DNA of 55,985 nucleotides, taken from the NCBI GenBank assembly GCA_015065845.1, contig SVPQ01000014.1, positions 1 to 55,985 on the forward strand. The letters run 5' to 3'. This DNA is from Oscillospiraceae bacterium (lineage in GTDB: Bacteria > Bacillota > Clostridia > Oscillospirales > Acutalibacteraceae). Positions 8,675 to 16,474 of this stretch are shown one piece after another; position 1 is the first letter of the stretch, and the number at the start of each line of letters is the position of its first letter. A model generated the notes under the pieces. That model was not told the origin of the DNA. It was given only the letters and a program-made list of their open reading frames with translations, and made no database searches. Both the position numbers and the translations under genes were made by a program.

Positions 8675-10042
8675 ATGAGCATTTTAGGCATTGATATTGG
8701 TACAACTACAATTACTGCACTTCTTTTAGATGAAAAACACGGTAAAATTATCAAAAAATCGACATTAAAAAATGACTCTTTTATTGAAGCAAACTATGAT
8801 TTTGAAAAAATACAAGACCCTCAAATTATTATTGAAACAGTAAAAAAGGCAATAAACGAAATAACAGATGGTAGTGATATTTCTTCAATAGGTGTTACAG
8901 GTCAAATGCATGGTATTCTTTATCTTGACAATGAGAATTACCCTGTATCTCCTCTCTACACATGGCAGGATTTAAGAGGTAATGAAAATTATAAAGGTAC
9001 ATTTTCTTATGCCGATTTTTTAAATGAAACAACAGATTACAAAGCTGCTACAGGTTTCGGTCTTACAACACATTTTTATAATATCAAAAATCATCTTGTA
9101 CCTAAAAAAGCAGTGAAAATATCAACAATACACGACTATCTTGTTAGTGTTTTAACAAATCAGGCTCCAGTTACGCACACAAGTGATGCCGCAAGTCTTG
9201 GTTTCTTTGATTTAAGACATCATCACTTTGACAATGTAGCCCTTTTAGAATCAGGGATTAACCCTGAAATTCTACCGAAAGTTATAAGTAAAACTTCAAT
9301 TGCAGGTACTACAAACTGCGACTTTTTACCACAAGGTATTCCAGTTGCAGTTGCTATTGGTGACAACCAGGCAAGTTTCATAGGTTCTATGACAAACCCC
9401 GACAATTCAATATTAGTTAATGTAGGTACGGGCAGTCAGGTTTCTTTTATAACTTCACATCTCAAACCTTCCCCAACTGGTGAAATAAGACCCCTTACTG
9501 ATGACGAATACATTTTTGTTGGTTCTTCGCTTTGTGGCGGAAGAGCTTATCAGATTTTAAGAAATTTCTTCAAAGATTGTCAGGATGCATTTGGTGGCAA
9601 CAGTGAAAATCTTTACGAGAAAATGGATGAACTTTCTGAAGATATTGAAAAGATTAAAGACCCTTTAAAAGTCAATTGCGAATTTGCGGGTACACGCTCT
9701 CATCCAGAAAAGCGAGGTTCAATTGAAAACATCTCAATCAAAAACTTTACACCTACCAACTTAATCTGTGGTGTACTTATTGGTGTTGTGGATGAACTTA
9801 AAGAAATGTATGAAGATGCAAAAGATTTATTGGAATTCAGACCACGCACACTCGTCGGATCTGGTAACGGTATAAGAAAAAGCAAGGTATGGCGCTACAT
9901 TTTTACAAAAGAGTTCGAGTTGGAATTAAAATTACCAAAACACCCCGAAGAAGCGGCAGTCGGTGCTTGTATCTTCGCTTCAGTTGCGAATGGTAATTAC
10001 AGAAATATAAGAGAAGCACAAAGAATACTTTTAGGAGAATAA
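8675..10042 (+). CDS. FGGY carbohydrate kinase (sedoheptulokinase/xylulokinase-like)
   Basis: This 455-aa FGGY-family sugar kinase transfers phosphate from ATP to a sugar or polyol. The N-terminal phosphate motif GIDIGTTT is at residues 5-12, VTGQMHG at 74-80, WQD at 97-99, an AIGDNQASF segment with the probable catalytic Asp near 232, and NVGTGSQVSF following it. The GQMHG and TSDAASLGFFD segments resemble sedoheptulokinases and xylulokinases most closely, but specificity cannot be fixed. The C-terminal GSGNGIRKS segment corresponds to the second nucleotide-binding motif. The ATG at 8675 follows AAGGAATG. It starts 36 bp after the glycyl radical enzyme and 4 bp before the isomerase-like gene, so its substrate may be the enzyme's substrate or product. 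Confidence 0.85.
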   Translation: MSILGIDIGTTTITALLLDEKHGKIIKKSTLKNDSFIEANYDFEKIQDPQIIIETVKKAINEITDGSDISSIGVTGQMHGILYLDNENYPVSPLYTWQDLRGNENYKGTFSYADFLNETTDYKAATGFGLTTHFYNIKNHLVPKKAVKISTIHDYLVSVLTNQAPVTHTSDAASLGFFDLRHHHFDNVALLESGINPEILPKVISKTSIAGTTNCDFLPQGIPVAVAIGDNQASFIGSMTNPDNSILVNVGTGSQVSFITSHLKPSPTGEIRPLTDDEYIFVGSSLCGGRAYQILRNFFKDCQDAFGGNSENLYEKMDELSEDIEKIKDPLKVNCEFAGTRSHPEKRGSIENISIKNFTPTNLICGVLIGVVDELKEMYEDAKDLLEFRPRTLVGSGNGIRKSKVWRYIFTKEFELELKLPKHPEEAAVGACIFASVANGNYRNIREAQRILLGE

Positions 10043-10046
10043 ATTT

Positions 10047-11108
10047 ATGAACTATAAAGAATATGCTAAAAATCCGATTTTTTTCGAAAAAAACCGAGTT
10101 TTCAGAGTTTATTTAGGTGGTAAACTTTTTTCAGAGTTTTTCGGCGACGACAGTGACGATTGCTTCTACCCTGAAGAATGGGTGTGTTCATCGACAAAAG
10201 CCTTAAACGAAGGTAGTACCGATGAATTTGAAGGAATTTCAAAAATCAAGGATTCTGACATTTATTTCAATCAACTAATAGAAAAAGAAAAAGAATTAAT
10301 GTTAGGTGACAGAAAAGGACTTGATGTTCTTGTAAAAGCTCTTGATGCCGCTATTCGTTTGCCTGTTCAGGCGCACCCTGACAAAGAATACTCAAGAAAG
10401 CACTTCAATTCTGAATTCGGTAAAGCTGAAGCTTGGCTTATACTCGCCACAAGACCAGATGCACATATCTATTTTGGTTTTAAAGATGGTGTAACTAAAG
10501 AGGATTTTGAAAAAGCAGTAAATGATAGTGAAACTGACAAAATGGCTATGGAAGTTTTACTTAATAAAATCCCTGTTAAGCCAGGTGATGTTTATTTTAT
10601 TCCGGCAAAAGCTGTTCACGCAATTGGTGCAGGTTGTCTTATATTAGAAATTCAGGAACCGACTGATTTTACAATTCAACCAGAAAGATATTGTGGCGAT
10701 TACAAACTTTCCGATAATCAGATGTATCTTGATTTGGATAAGCAGACCGCTCTTTCAGTCTTTGATTATTCATATAATTTTGAAAGAGTGAAAAACGAAT
10801 GTCGAAAAACACCGACTATTGTCTCAGAGGAAAATAACTGTGTTAAATCTGTTCTTATCAGTAAAAAAGATACACCTTGTTTCTCACTCCATAGATATGA
10901 AATTTCAAATGGTAAAACAGAGAAACTTAAAGCACCTGTAATTTATGTTGTTACTGAAGGCACTGGTACTCTTACCAATGACGAAAAAGAGATTGCTTTA
11001 AAACAGGGTGATTATTTCTTTATGCCATATTCATGCAATAATGAGTATTATGTTAAATCAAATGATAAATTAACTCTAGCTGCCTGTATACCACCGGAGA
11101 GGATATAA
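10047..11108 (+). CDS. manA: mannose-6-phosphate isomerase-like, class I
   Basis: This 353-aa cupin metalloenzyme matches class I phosphomannose isomerases, which interconvert mannose 6-phosphate and fructose 6-phosphate. The zinc ligands are recognisable: Gln108 and His110 in QAHPDK, Glu128 in GKAEAW and His191 in PAKAVHAIG. A second cupin half follows, with EGTGTL and QGDYFFMP. The position inside a glycyl radical enzyme operon, right after an FGGY kinase, suggests it may act on another aldose or ketose phosphate produced there. That is an inference, since housekeeping manA activity remains possible. AGGAG lies just before the ATG. Confidence 0.82.
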   Translation: MNYKEYAKNPIFFEKNRVFRVYLGGKLFSEFFGDDSDDCFYPEEWVCSSTKALNEGSTDEFEGISKIKDSDIYFNQLIEKEKELMLGDRKGLDVLVKALDAAIRLPVQAHPDKEYSRKHFNSEFGKAEAWLILATRPDAHIYFGFKDGVTKEDFEKAVNDSETDKMAMEVLLNKIPVKPGDVYFIPAKAVHAIGAGCLILEIQEPTDFTIQPERYCGDYKLSDNQMYLDLDKQTALSVFDYSYNFERVKNECRKTPTIVSEENNCVKSVLISKKDTPCFSLHRYEISNGKTEKLKAPVIYVVTEGTGTLTNDEKEIALKQGDYFFMPYSCNNEYYVKSNDKLTLAACIPPERI

Positions 11109-11110
11109 CT

Positions 11111-11758
11111 ATGTTTAGTGACCTTTTATTATTAAAAGAATGGAAAACTGAAAATATAGCAGACTTTTATAACCGATTATCTGTTTTCAGTAATGAAGAT
11201 AAGTGCGATTATACTGTTTCTGTTGCTAACGAACTTATCAAGAAAAATAATATTCATTATTATAAAGTTGCAGAAGAAATATTAATTAATGCAATAAGAA
11301 ATTATTTCGAATTAGAAAACTCGAATTACAAAGCGAAAATATATTTTTGTTTAGGTTATCTTTATGAGGTTCAAAAAAAGTATATTAATAGTTTTACTTA
11401 TTACGAAAAATATAAAATAAATAATAATATTTACGAAGGTTCAAATTCAATTCTTTTAAAAATAATTATTTTAAGAGATAATTTTAAATATTCTGAAGAA
11501 TTGGAAGATCTATTTTTAAAAGCATCAGGTGAATATAATTTAGGTCTTCGCAACGACAGAATTTATGAAGATATTGCTGAATATTTAATTTTATTAAATA
11601 AAAACAAACTGGAAAAAGCAGAAGAAAAAAAGAAAGATTTAAAAGCGTTGGTCAAATATGGTCAATTACCACTTTTAGATGTAATCATCAAGAAAGATAG
11701 CGTTTTCAACGCTTTGAGCGTTCCCGATGAAGTAATTGAGTTTGTAGAAAAATTATAA
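11111..11758 (+). CDS. hypothetical TPR-like helical protein
   Basis: This 215-aa protein is not one I recognise. It is rich in Lys, Glu, Asn, Tyr and Ile, has no signal peptide or membrane segment, and the pattern around residues 50-110 (AEEILINAI, AKIYFCLGYLYEVQKKY, SFTYYEKYK) looks like two to three tetratricopeptide helical pairs. It starts 2 bp after the isomerase-like gene with GGAGAGG upstream, so it is the last gene of the GRE operon before the terminator at 11781. A scaffold role is possible but unsupported. AT content is visibly higher than in its operon partners. Confidence 0.6.
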   Translation: MFSDLLLLKEWKTENIADFYNRLSVFSNEDKCDYTVSVANELIKKNNIHYYKVAEEILINAIRNYFELENSNYKAKIYFCLGYLYEVQKKYINSFTYYEKYKINNNIYEGSNSILLKIIILRDNFKYSEELEDLFLKASGEYNLGLRNDRIYEDIAEYLILLNKNKLEKAEEKKKDLKALVKYGQLPLLDVIIKKDSVFNALSVPDEVIEFVEKL

Positions 11759-11780
11759 AAATTAATTAAAAATATCAAAA

Positions 11781-11815
11781 AAAATAAAACGATGCAAGAG
11801 CATCGTTTTATTTTT
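11781..11815 (+). terminator. terminator of the GRE operon
   Basis: A 15-bp stem AAAATAAAACGATGC pairs with its complement around an AAGA loop and runs into a T-rich tail, 22 bp after the stop of the TPR gene. Confidence 0.9.
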
Positions 11816-12253
11816 ATACAGTTAAACACTAATAAATTATTACAATTTAATTCTTATATTCTTAGTAGCTAATTTTATTATTCAAAAAATAACTTTCGTT
11901 TTTGTATTCTTATTTTTTATTTGAATGTTTTGTTTTTAATTTTATATTTATATTTTAATTTATTAAAATCTTTAACTCTCATTTTTTGAATTTTATTTTT
12001 TTAATATTTTTTTCTGTTTTCAAAATCTGATTTTCAAAATTATTTTTTTATAAAAATTGACAATCAAATAAATTAAATTGTTACATAAAAAAACAAATAA
12101 TTCAAAATTCAACTTAATTACAAAAAACAATTTAACGACTAAAATTGAAAACCAAAAATTAATCTTAAACATTTTTAAAAATCATCTAAAAAACAAATCA
12201 CAAATTTAATAAACACACAAAAACTGTCACATTTAAAATTTATTACAAAAAGC
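11816..12253. other. AT-rich intergenic spacer without a gene
   Basis: These roughly 440 bases are almost entirely A and T with repeated runs of AAAA and TTTT. I see no open frame with a ribosome binding site, no promoter pair that stands out and no structured RNA. It separates two convergent transcription units. Confidence 0.6.
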
Positions 12254-12293
12254 AAAAAAAACACACAATAAAATCTATTTGAATTTTATTGTG
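12254..12293 (-). terminator. terminator of the Nudix-glycosyltransferase operon
   Basis: On the minus strand CACAATAAAAT pairs with ATTTTATTGTG (12264-12274 and 12283-12293) and is followed by a run of eight T. The stop codon of the glycosyltransferase is 62 bp upstream. Confidence 0.75.
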
Positions 12294-12314
12294 CATTCTT
12301 TTTATAAACTTAAA

Positions 12315-12360
12315 AAATAAATTAAATTATTTTTTGTTATTTTTATAATTTAATTTATTT
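12315..12360. repeat. perfect 16-bp AT-only inverted repeat over a stop codon
   Basis: AAATAAATTAAATTAT (12315-12330) is exactly complementary to 12345-12360, with a 14-nt loop. The right arm contains the stop codon of the glycosyltransferase gene at 12355-12357. Confidence 0.7.
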
Positions 12361-13434
12361 AAGAGTTTTTAATCGTTCTCTTGCGGGAGCATAACCCTGT
12401 CTCCCAGCTAAACCGTAGTATTCACGGGCTTTCAAAGAATTTCCGGTTACTTCGTAAAACACACCTAAATTATATGCTGCTTTAAATGAGCCGCATCCAA
12501 CTACCCCATCGCTATTTTTATTTTCTCCGATTTGTAAGCATTTTAAATATGATTTTTCAATTTCTGGAAAATAATTTATATATTTATTTATATCAGACAA
12601 AACAGCTTTCATATAAAATATTCCACAAGCAAAATAAAAGTCTGCAGAATCTTTCAAATTATTTTTTTCATTTTCAATTAATTTAATTGCCTCATCATTT
12701 TTATTTAATTCTGATAAATTATAAATATAAGATGTAATTCCGATTCTGCGATAATCAGCTTTTATTTTTTTTGAACTTTTATAAAATTCAGAAAAATATT
12801 CATCTGCTTCTTCAAATCTTTTTAATAACCAAAGAGTTTTTGCAATCTGATATAAAATATACGGGTCATTTTTATTGCTTTTTAATTCTTCTAGCAAAAT
12901 GGCTAAGTTTCTCTCACCCTTACCATCCTGTAAATAACCATCGTGGTCAAAAATCAATGGAAGCTGATATCTTGACAATTCACTGTCGATTTGCTCATGA
13001 ATAGCACCTCTGTACTTTACTCCTTTAGGTATAATTCGTGGGATAAACACTTTACTTTTACTAAGTTCACCATCATCTTCTTTATAAACATCTATTCTCC
13101 CAACTACCCCTATTGCTTTTTCGCCACCTAAAAACTTTTCAATATCTTTTCTTTTACCCTCAATTAAGTACTCGTCAGCATCTAAAACCAAATTCCAATC
13201 GCACCTAGATTGTTCTAATGAAAAATTACGGGCTGCAGCAAAGTCATTTATCCATTCAAAGTATGAAATATGTGCATTAAACTTTTTGGCTATTTCTACA
13301 GTATTGTCAGTAGAACCAGTATCTGTAATATAAATTTCATCAACAAGGTTTCTTACAGCTTTTAAGCACTTTTCAAGACATCTTTCTTCGTTCTTTACTA
13401 TCATTACTAACCCTAAGGTTTTCTTGTCTGCCAT
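12355..13434 (-). CDS. family 2 glycosyltransferase with TPR tail (SunS-like)
   Basis: This 359-aa protein has a GT-A glycosyltransferase domain at residues about 6-200, with MIVKNEERCLEKCL at 11-24, TDTGSTDNT at 38-45 and the metal-binding DADEYL at 85-90. The layout matches SunS-like glycosyltransferases, several of which act on peptides or surface glycans. The C-terminal 150 residues form helical repeats (YQIAKTLW, AAYNLGVFYEVTGN) of the TPR type. The acceptor is unknown. No small precursor peptide is visible nearby, so a bacteriocin role like that of SunS itself is not supported. It starts 18 bp after the Nudix gene and shares its promoter. Confidence 0.82.
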   Translation of the reverse strand: MADKKTLGLVMIVKNEERCLEKCLKAVRNLVDEIYITDTGSTDNTVEIAKKFNAHISYFEWINDFAAARNFSLEQSRCDWNLVLDADEYLIEGKRKDIEKFLGGEKAIGVVGRIDVYKEDDGELSKSKVFIPRIIPKGVKYRGAIHEQIDSELSRYQLPLIFDHDGYLQDGKGERNLAILLEELKSNKNDPYILYQIAKTLWLLKRFEEADEYFSEFYKSSKKIKADYRRIGITSYIYNLSELNKNDEAIKLIENEKNNLKDSADFYFACGIFYMKAVLSDINKYINYFPEIEKSYLKCLQIGENKNSDGVVGCGSFKAAYNLGVFYEVTGNSLKAREYYGLAGRQGYAPARERLKTLK

Positions 13435-13452
13435 TCCAAATCTCCTCGTCGA

Positions 13453-13995
13453 TTATTTCCGACTCTCTAAATATTTTTCTGCTTTTAAAATTACAGTCTG
13501 CGTTTTAGAATCTTTTATTTCGCCATTCATAACTTTTTCCACCGCTTCAGTAAGTGGCATCTCTAAAACATTTATAAATTCGTCTTCATCTAAATCCTGC
13601 TCACCGCTCACTAAGTCAGTTGCAAGATATAAATGAATTATTTCATCAATTAAAGCAGGGGTTGTGTACATTTCGCCTAAATAAACTATATTATTCGCAC
13701 TAAGTCCCGTTTCTTCACGAAGCTCGCGCTTTGCAGCATCCAAGGGAATTTCACCCTTATCTAGCTTGCCTGCAGGCGCCTCTAATGTAACTTTATTAAA
13801 TGCATATCTGAACTGATTAACAAATATAACATTGCCATCATCTTTAATCGGCAATACACAAACCGCACCAGGATGTCTTATTACTTCTCTTACACCTTGT
13901 TTTCCATTAGGTAATAAAATTTCATCTCTGAATAGATGTATTGCCACTCCATCAAAAATTTCTTCAGATGAAAGTTTTTTCTCTGTCAATTCCAT
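13453..13995 (-). CDS. Nudix hydrolase, ADP-ribose pyrophosphatase type
   Basis: The 180-aa product carries a complete Nudix box, G-x5-E-x7-REExEE-type, in GKLDKGEIPLDAAKRELREETG (residues about 76-97, allowing for the family spacing). The surrounding sequence (PGAVCVLPI, VNQFRYAFN, LEAPAGKLD, EMYTTPALIDE) is typical of ADP-ribose pyrophosphatases, which hydrolyse ADP-ribose to AMP and ribose 5-phosphate. Length is normal. It is the first gene of a two-gene operon and is divergent from the histidine phosphatase gene, with which it shares a palindromic -35 element. Confidence 0.92.
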   Translation of the reverse strand: MELTEKKLSSEEIFDGVAIHLFRDEILLPNGKQGVREVIRHPGAVCVLPIKDDGNVIFVNQFRYAFNKVTLEAPAGKLDKGEIPLDAAKRELREETGLSANNIVYLGEMYTTPALIDEIIHLYLATDLVSGEQDLDEDEFINVLEMPLTEAVEKVMNGEIKDSKTQTVILKAEKYLESRK

Positions 13996-14025
13996 ATTAA
14001 CACAACCTTTTTTAGTATTGGAATA

Positions 14026-14077
14026 ATTGTACCATAATATAATTTTTCTTGCAACAATTATAAATACATTATATAAT
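14026..14077. promoter_or_regulatory. divergent promoters sharing one palindromic -35 hexamer
   Basis: The hexamer TTGCAA at 14049-14054 is its own reverse complement. To the right, 17 nt separate it from TATAAT (14072-14077), which serves the histidine phosphatase. To the left, 17 nt separate it from minus-strand TACAAT (14026-14031), which serves the Nudix gene. Both promoters would therefore use the same six base pairs. Confidence 0.75.
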
Positions 14078-14100
14078 AGTATTTGAAACGGGGTGTAAAA

Positions 14101-14706
14101 ATGTATTTATATATAATAAGACATGGTGAAACTTATGGCAATTTAAACGGAGATGGCTTTACCGAAACCGATTTGACTGATAATGGTTTAAAGCAGGCGT
14201 TTCTTTTAGGAGAACGCTTTAAAGATGAACGAATAGATGCTATTTATACAAGTACATTAATAAGAGCAGTCAGAACTGGTAGCGAAATTCATAAATATCA
14301 CAAAAACGCGAATTTCAACATTTTTACGACATTGATGGAAAAAGGTACTGACAAAGATTACACAGGGCTTCCAGACGATGTATTGCAGAATATTGTACCA
14401 GATGCAGTCATAAGAGAAAGAGCTCCTTTAGGTGAAGAAGACCAGCAAAAAGCCTTTGAAAGAGCTAAAAAAGTAATCAACACAATAATCTCTGAAAACG
14501 ATAATGACAGCAATATTGTTATAGTTGCTCACGGTATGTTTAATACATATCTTATTTTAGCTGCAACAGGACTTGGCTTGATTCCAGATTTTAATTTTTC
14601 GCAAAACAATACAAGCGTCACGCTTATTCGGTATTTATATGAAGATGGAGTTAAAAAGACTAAATTGACTTATGTAAATGACTGCACACATTTAATTGAA
14701 TATTGA
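14101..14706 (+). CDS. histidine phosphatase family protein (phosphoglycerate-mutase-like)
   Basis: The 201-aa product has the catalytic RHGE motif in YIIRHGETYGN near residue 5, the YTSTLIRAVRTG segment with the second phosphate-binding Arg near 59, and the second catalytic histidine in VIVAHGMFNTY near 146. It is therefore a cofactor-independent-of-metal histidine phosphatase of the cobC/gpmB type. The substrate cannot be told from sequence. The ATG at 14101 is preferred over an upstream TTG at 14083 because GGGGTG lies 5 nt ahead and transcription should begin near 14084. It is a single gene; its stop codon touches the MITE-like repeat at 14708. Confidence 0.88.
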   Translation: MYLYIIRHGETYGNLNGDGFTETDLTDNGLKQAFLLGERFKDERIDAIYTSTLIRAVRTGSEIHKYHKNANFNIFTTLMEKGTDKDYTGLPDDVLQNIVPDAVIRERAPLGEEDQQKAFERAKKVINTIISENDNDSNIVIVAHGMFNTYLILAATGLGLIPDFNFSQNNTSVTLIRYLYEDGVKKTKLTYVNDCTHLIEY

Positions 14707-14707
14707 A

Positions 14708-14887
14708 AATGTAAAATTTAAAATTTCGGAACGCTTCGCGTTGATTATATAAAGAATAAAAAATGCATCTTATTATTTATAGTTGGTGCTACAAATAACT
14801 TTAAATGATAAGGTGCACTTTCTTTTATAATATTATAATTATGTCGCAGACCCTTAATTTTCAATTTTCAACTTTCAATTTTACATT
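14708..14887. repeat. MITE-like element with 11-bp terminal inverted repeats
   Basis: AATGTAAAATT at 14708-14718 is exactly inverted at 14877-14887, bounding 180 bp with no coding capacity. Inside, TGCATCTTATTATTTA (14764-14779) pairs with 14802-14817 with only two mismatches, both of which would be G-U pairs in RNA. No target duplication is obvious at the edges. The structure suggests a small non-autonomous element. Confidence 0.55.
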
Positions 14888-14930
14888 ATAAATAAAAACA
14901 CTCCGACTATGCGGAGTGTTTTTATTTATA
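14887..14930. terminator. bidirectional terminator between histidine phosphatase and rnpB
   Basis: A 19-bp perfect stem containing ACACTCCG/CGGAGTGT flanked by A and T runs on both sides, with a 6-nt loop. It can end transcripts arriving from either direction and abuts the 3' end of RNase P RNA. Confidence 0.9.
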
Positions 14931-15551
14931 AGTCGGTAAAACTGTAAGCCGGGTTTTGTCGTTTAAGGCAATCATCTATCTAGACCTTGCGTTGCCACAA
15001 GGTTCAAGCCACCCTTCGGGGTTGCGAATAAATTCGCTGTCCGGCAAACTCCCCATTCGGTGTTGCATCAAGTAGGGTTTACATGGCAGTATTGTCTCCA
15101 ATACCCCGGTGAGCTCTTACCTCGCCTTTCCACCCTTACCGTATAGAGTGAGTGTGTTCGAACCAAATATGCCTTAAATGTCCGATTTCACGCACCTTTT
15201 GTATTTTTTTGTCTTGATATACGCCAGTATAACTTCGTCAAAGAAAATCCAAAATGCACGCAAACTCGAACATTTCAGGTTCTGCGAAGTTTAATACTTG
15301 GCAATTTTTTCTGTAACAAGGCAAAACTCGCAGGAATACTGACGTATTTCAAGAGTTTTAACGATGTTACAGGAGAAAATGACTGTATTAAACCATATAT
15401 GATTCTAACACACTCACTCTAAACGGCGGTATATCTCTGTTGCACTTTCCCTAAGGTTACCCTCGGCGGCCGTTAGCCGTTACTCTGCCGTGTGATGCCC
15501 GGACTTTCCTCGTCTATACTAAAGTATATCCGCGACTGCCCATTTTACCGA
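14930..15551 (-). ncRNA. rnpB: RNase P RNA with large insertion in helix P12
   Basis: Read on the minus strand, the RNA shows the conserved RNase P blocks in order: GAGGAAAGTCCGGGC near 15515-15500, GTGCAACAGAGA near 15445, GGTAAGGGTGGAAAGG near 15137-15122, GGTAAGAGCTCACC near 15115, and the 3' AACCCGGCTTACAG near 14950. The 5' GTCATCGGTAAAAT and 3' TTTTACCGACTT ends pair as helix P1. Without the 278-bp segment at 15144-15421 the RNA would be about 344 nt, normal for bacterial type. The segment sits exactly at the tip of P12, between CCGTTT and ATACGG. The promoter is at 15558-15586 and the terminator at 14887-14930. The RNA cleaves 5' leaders from precursor tRNAs with protein RnpA. Confidence 0.93.
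15144..15421. mobile_element. palindromic MITE-like insertion in rnpB P12
   Basis: TAGAGTGAGTGTGTT at 15144-15158 is perfectly inverted at 15407-15421. Further inside, TCTTGATATACGCCAGTAT (15212-15230) pairs with 15336-15354 at 17 of 19 positions, and the outer flanks also remain largely self-complementary. The whole segment could fold into one long hairpin extending P12. No open frame lies in it. The same 15-nt end sequence recurs at 21017-21031. Confidence 0.7.
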
Positions 15552-15557
15552 TGACTT

Positions 15558-15586
15558 ATTATATTTAATTTTTTGAATTTAGTCAA
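15558..15586 (-). promoter_or_regulatory. promoter of rnpB
   Basis: Minus-strand TTGACT (15581-15586), a 17-nt spacer and TATAAT (15558-15563). The predicted start near 15551 matches the 5' end of helix P1. Confidence 0.85.
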
Positions 15587-15637
15587 GGTCGATTTTTTTC
15601 GTCCTGAACTTTTTTAATTATGTCAGAAAGCTTTATT

Positions 15638-16474
15638 TTAAGCCATTCTCATTGAAATATCGAAAGCAGAAACCGAATGAGTCAATGCACCGATAGAAAG
15701 TATATCCACACCTAAAAGTGCTACTGAACGGAGTCTTTCTGGTGTTAAGTTTCCTGAAGCTTCAAGTAACGCTTTTTTATTTACGATTTTTACTGCCTCT
15801 GCCATAGTATCATTATCCATATTATCAAGCATAATAATATCTGCACCAGCAGAAAGTGCCTCTTTAACTTCTTCCAAGGTTCTCGTTTCAACCTCAATTT
15901 TTACTGTATGACCTATTTTTTCTCTCAATGCTTTAACTGCAGGTGTAATTCCACCCTTTGCATCAATATGATTATCCTTAAGCATAGCACAATCAGATAA
16001 ATTGTAACGATGGTTTTTACCACCACCACAAGTAACTGCATACTTCTGAAGTGAACGAAGACCTGGTAAGGTCTTTCTTGTATCAGCAATAGTAGCGTCT
16101 GTGCCCTCAATCTGCTTAACACATTCATTTGTAAGAGTTGCAATACCACTCATATGCTGAAGAAGGTTAAGTGCAGTTCTTTCTCCTTTTAAAAGATAAA
16201 TTGTTCTGCCTTCAATTTCTGCAATTATGTCACCTTTTTTGACATTTTCACCGTCTTTTTGATATAGCGTATATGTAAACTCTTCATCTAAAAGACTAAA
16301 AACTCTCATAGCGACCTCAATACCACAAAGCACACCATCTGCTTTTGCAATAAATTTTGCTTTACTTTTTTCATTTTCATCGAGCAAATAATCAGTAGCA
16401 ACATCAATATAGTTAATATCTTCGCTTATTGCTCTTTTAATAACATCATCTACATAAAACTGTGGCAATATCAT
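15638..16474 (-). CDS. nadC: nicotinate-nucleotide pyrophosphorylase (quinolinate phosphoribosyltransferase)
   Basis: NadC converts quinolinate and PRPP to nicotinate mononucleotide, the third step of de novo NAD synthesis. The 278-aa protein has the expected motifs: ERTALNLLQHMSGIAT, ADTRKTLPGLRSLQKYAV, GGGKNHRYNLSD, DNHIDAKGG and, near the C-terminus, IMLDNMDN followed by EASGNLT. Length is normal. Its start overlaps the end of nadB by 4 bp (ATGA), indicating translational coupling. It is the last gene of nadA-nadB-nadC. Confidence 0.96.
   Translation of the reverse strand: MILPQFYVDDVIKRAISEDINYIDVATDYLLDENEKSKAKFIAKADGVLCGIEVAMRVFSLLDEEFTYTLYQKDGENVKKGDIIAEIEGRTIYLLKGERTALNLLQHMSGIATLTNECVKQIEGTDATIADTRKTLPGLRSLQKYAVTCGGGKNHRYNLSDCAMLKDNHIDAKGGITPAVKALREKIGHTVKIEVETRTLEEVKEALSAGADIIMLDNMDNDTMAEAVKIVNKKALLEASGNLTPERLRSVALLGVDILSIGALTHSVSAFDISMRMA

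Noticed and set aside
5456-11815. Microcompartment locus around the glycyl radical enzyme
   Set aside because: No shell protein, encapsulation peptide or aldehyde dehydrogenase is present.
12486-12686. Plus-strand frames inside minus-strand genes, and similar shadows elsewhere
   Set aside because: They lack binding sites, overlap conserved genes fully and have the composition expected of antisense frames.
12355-13434. Glycocin biosynthesis cluster
   Set aside because: The glycosyltransferase is SunS-like, but no precursor peptide, ABC exporter or thioredoxin-like partner is encoded nearby.
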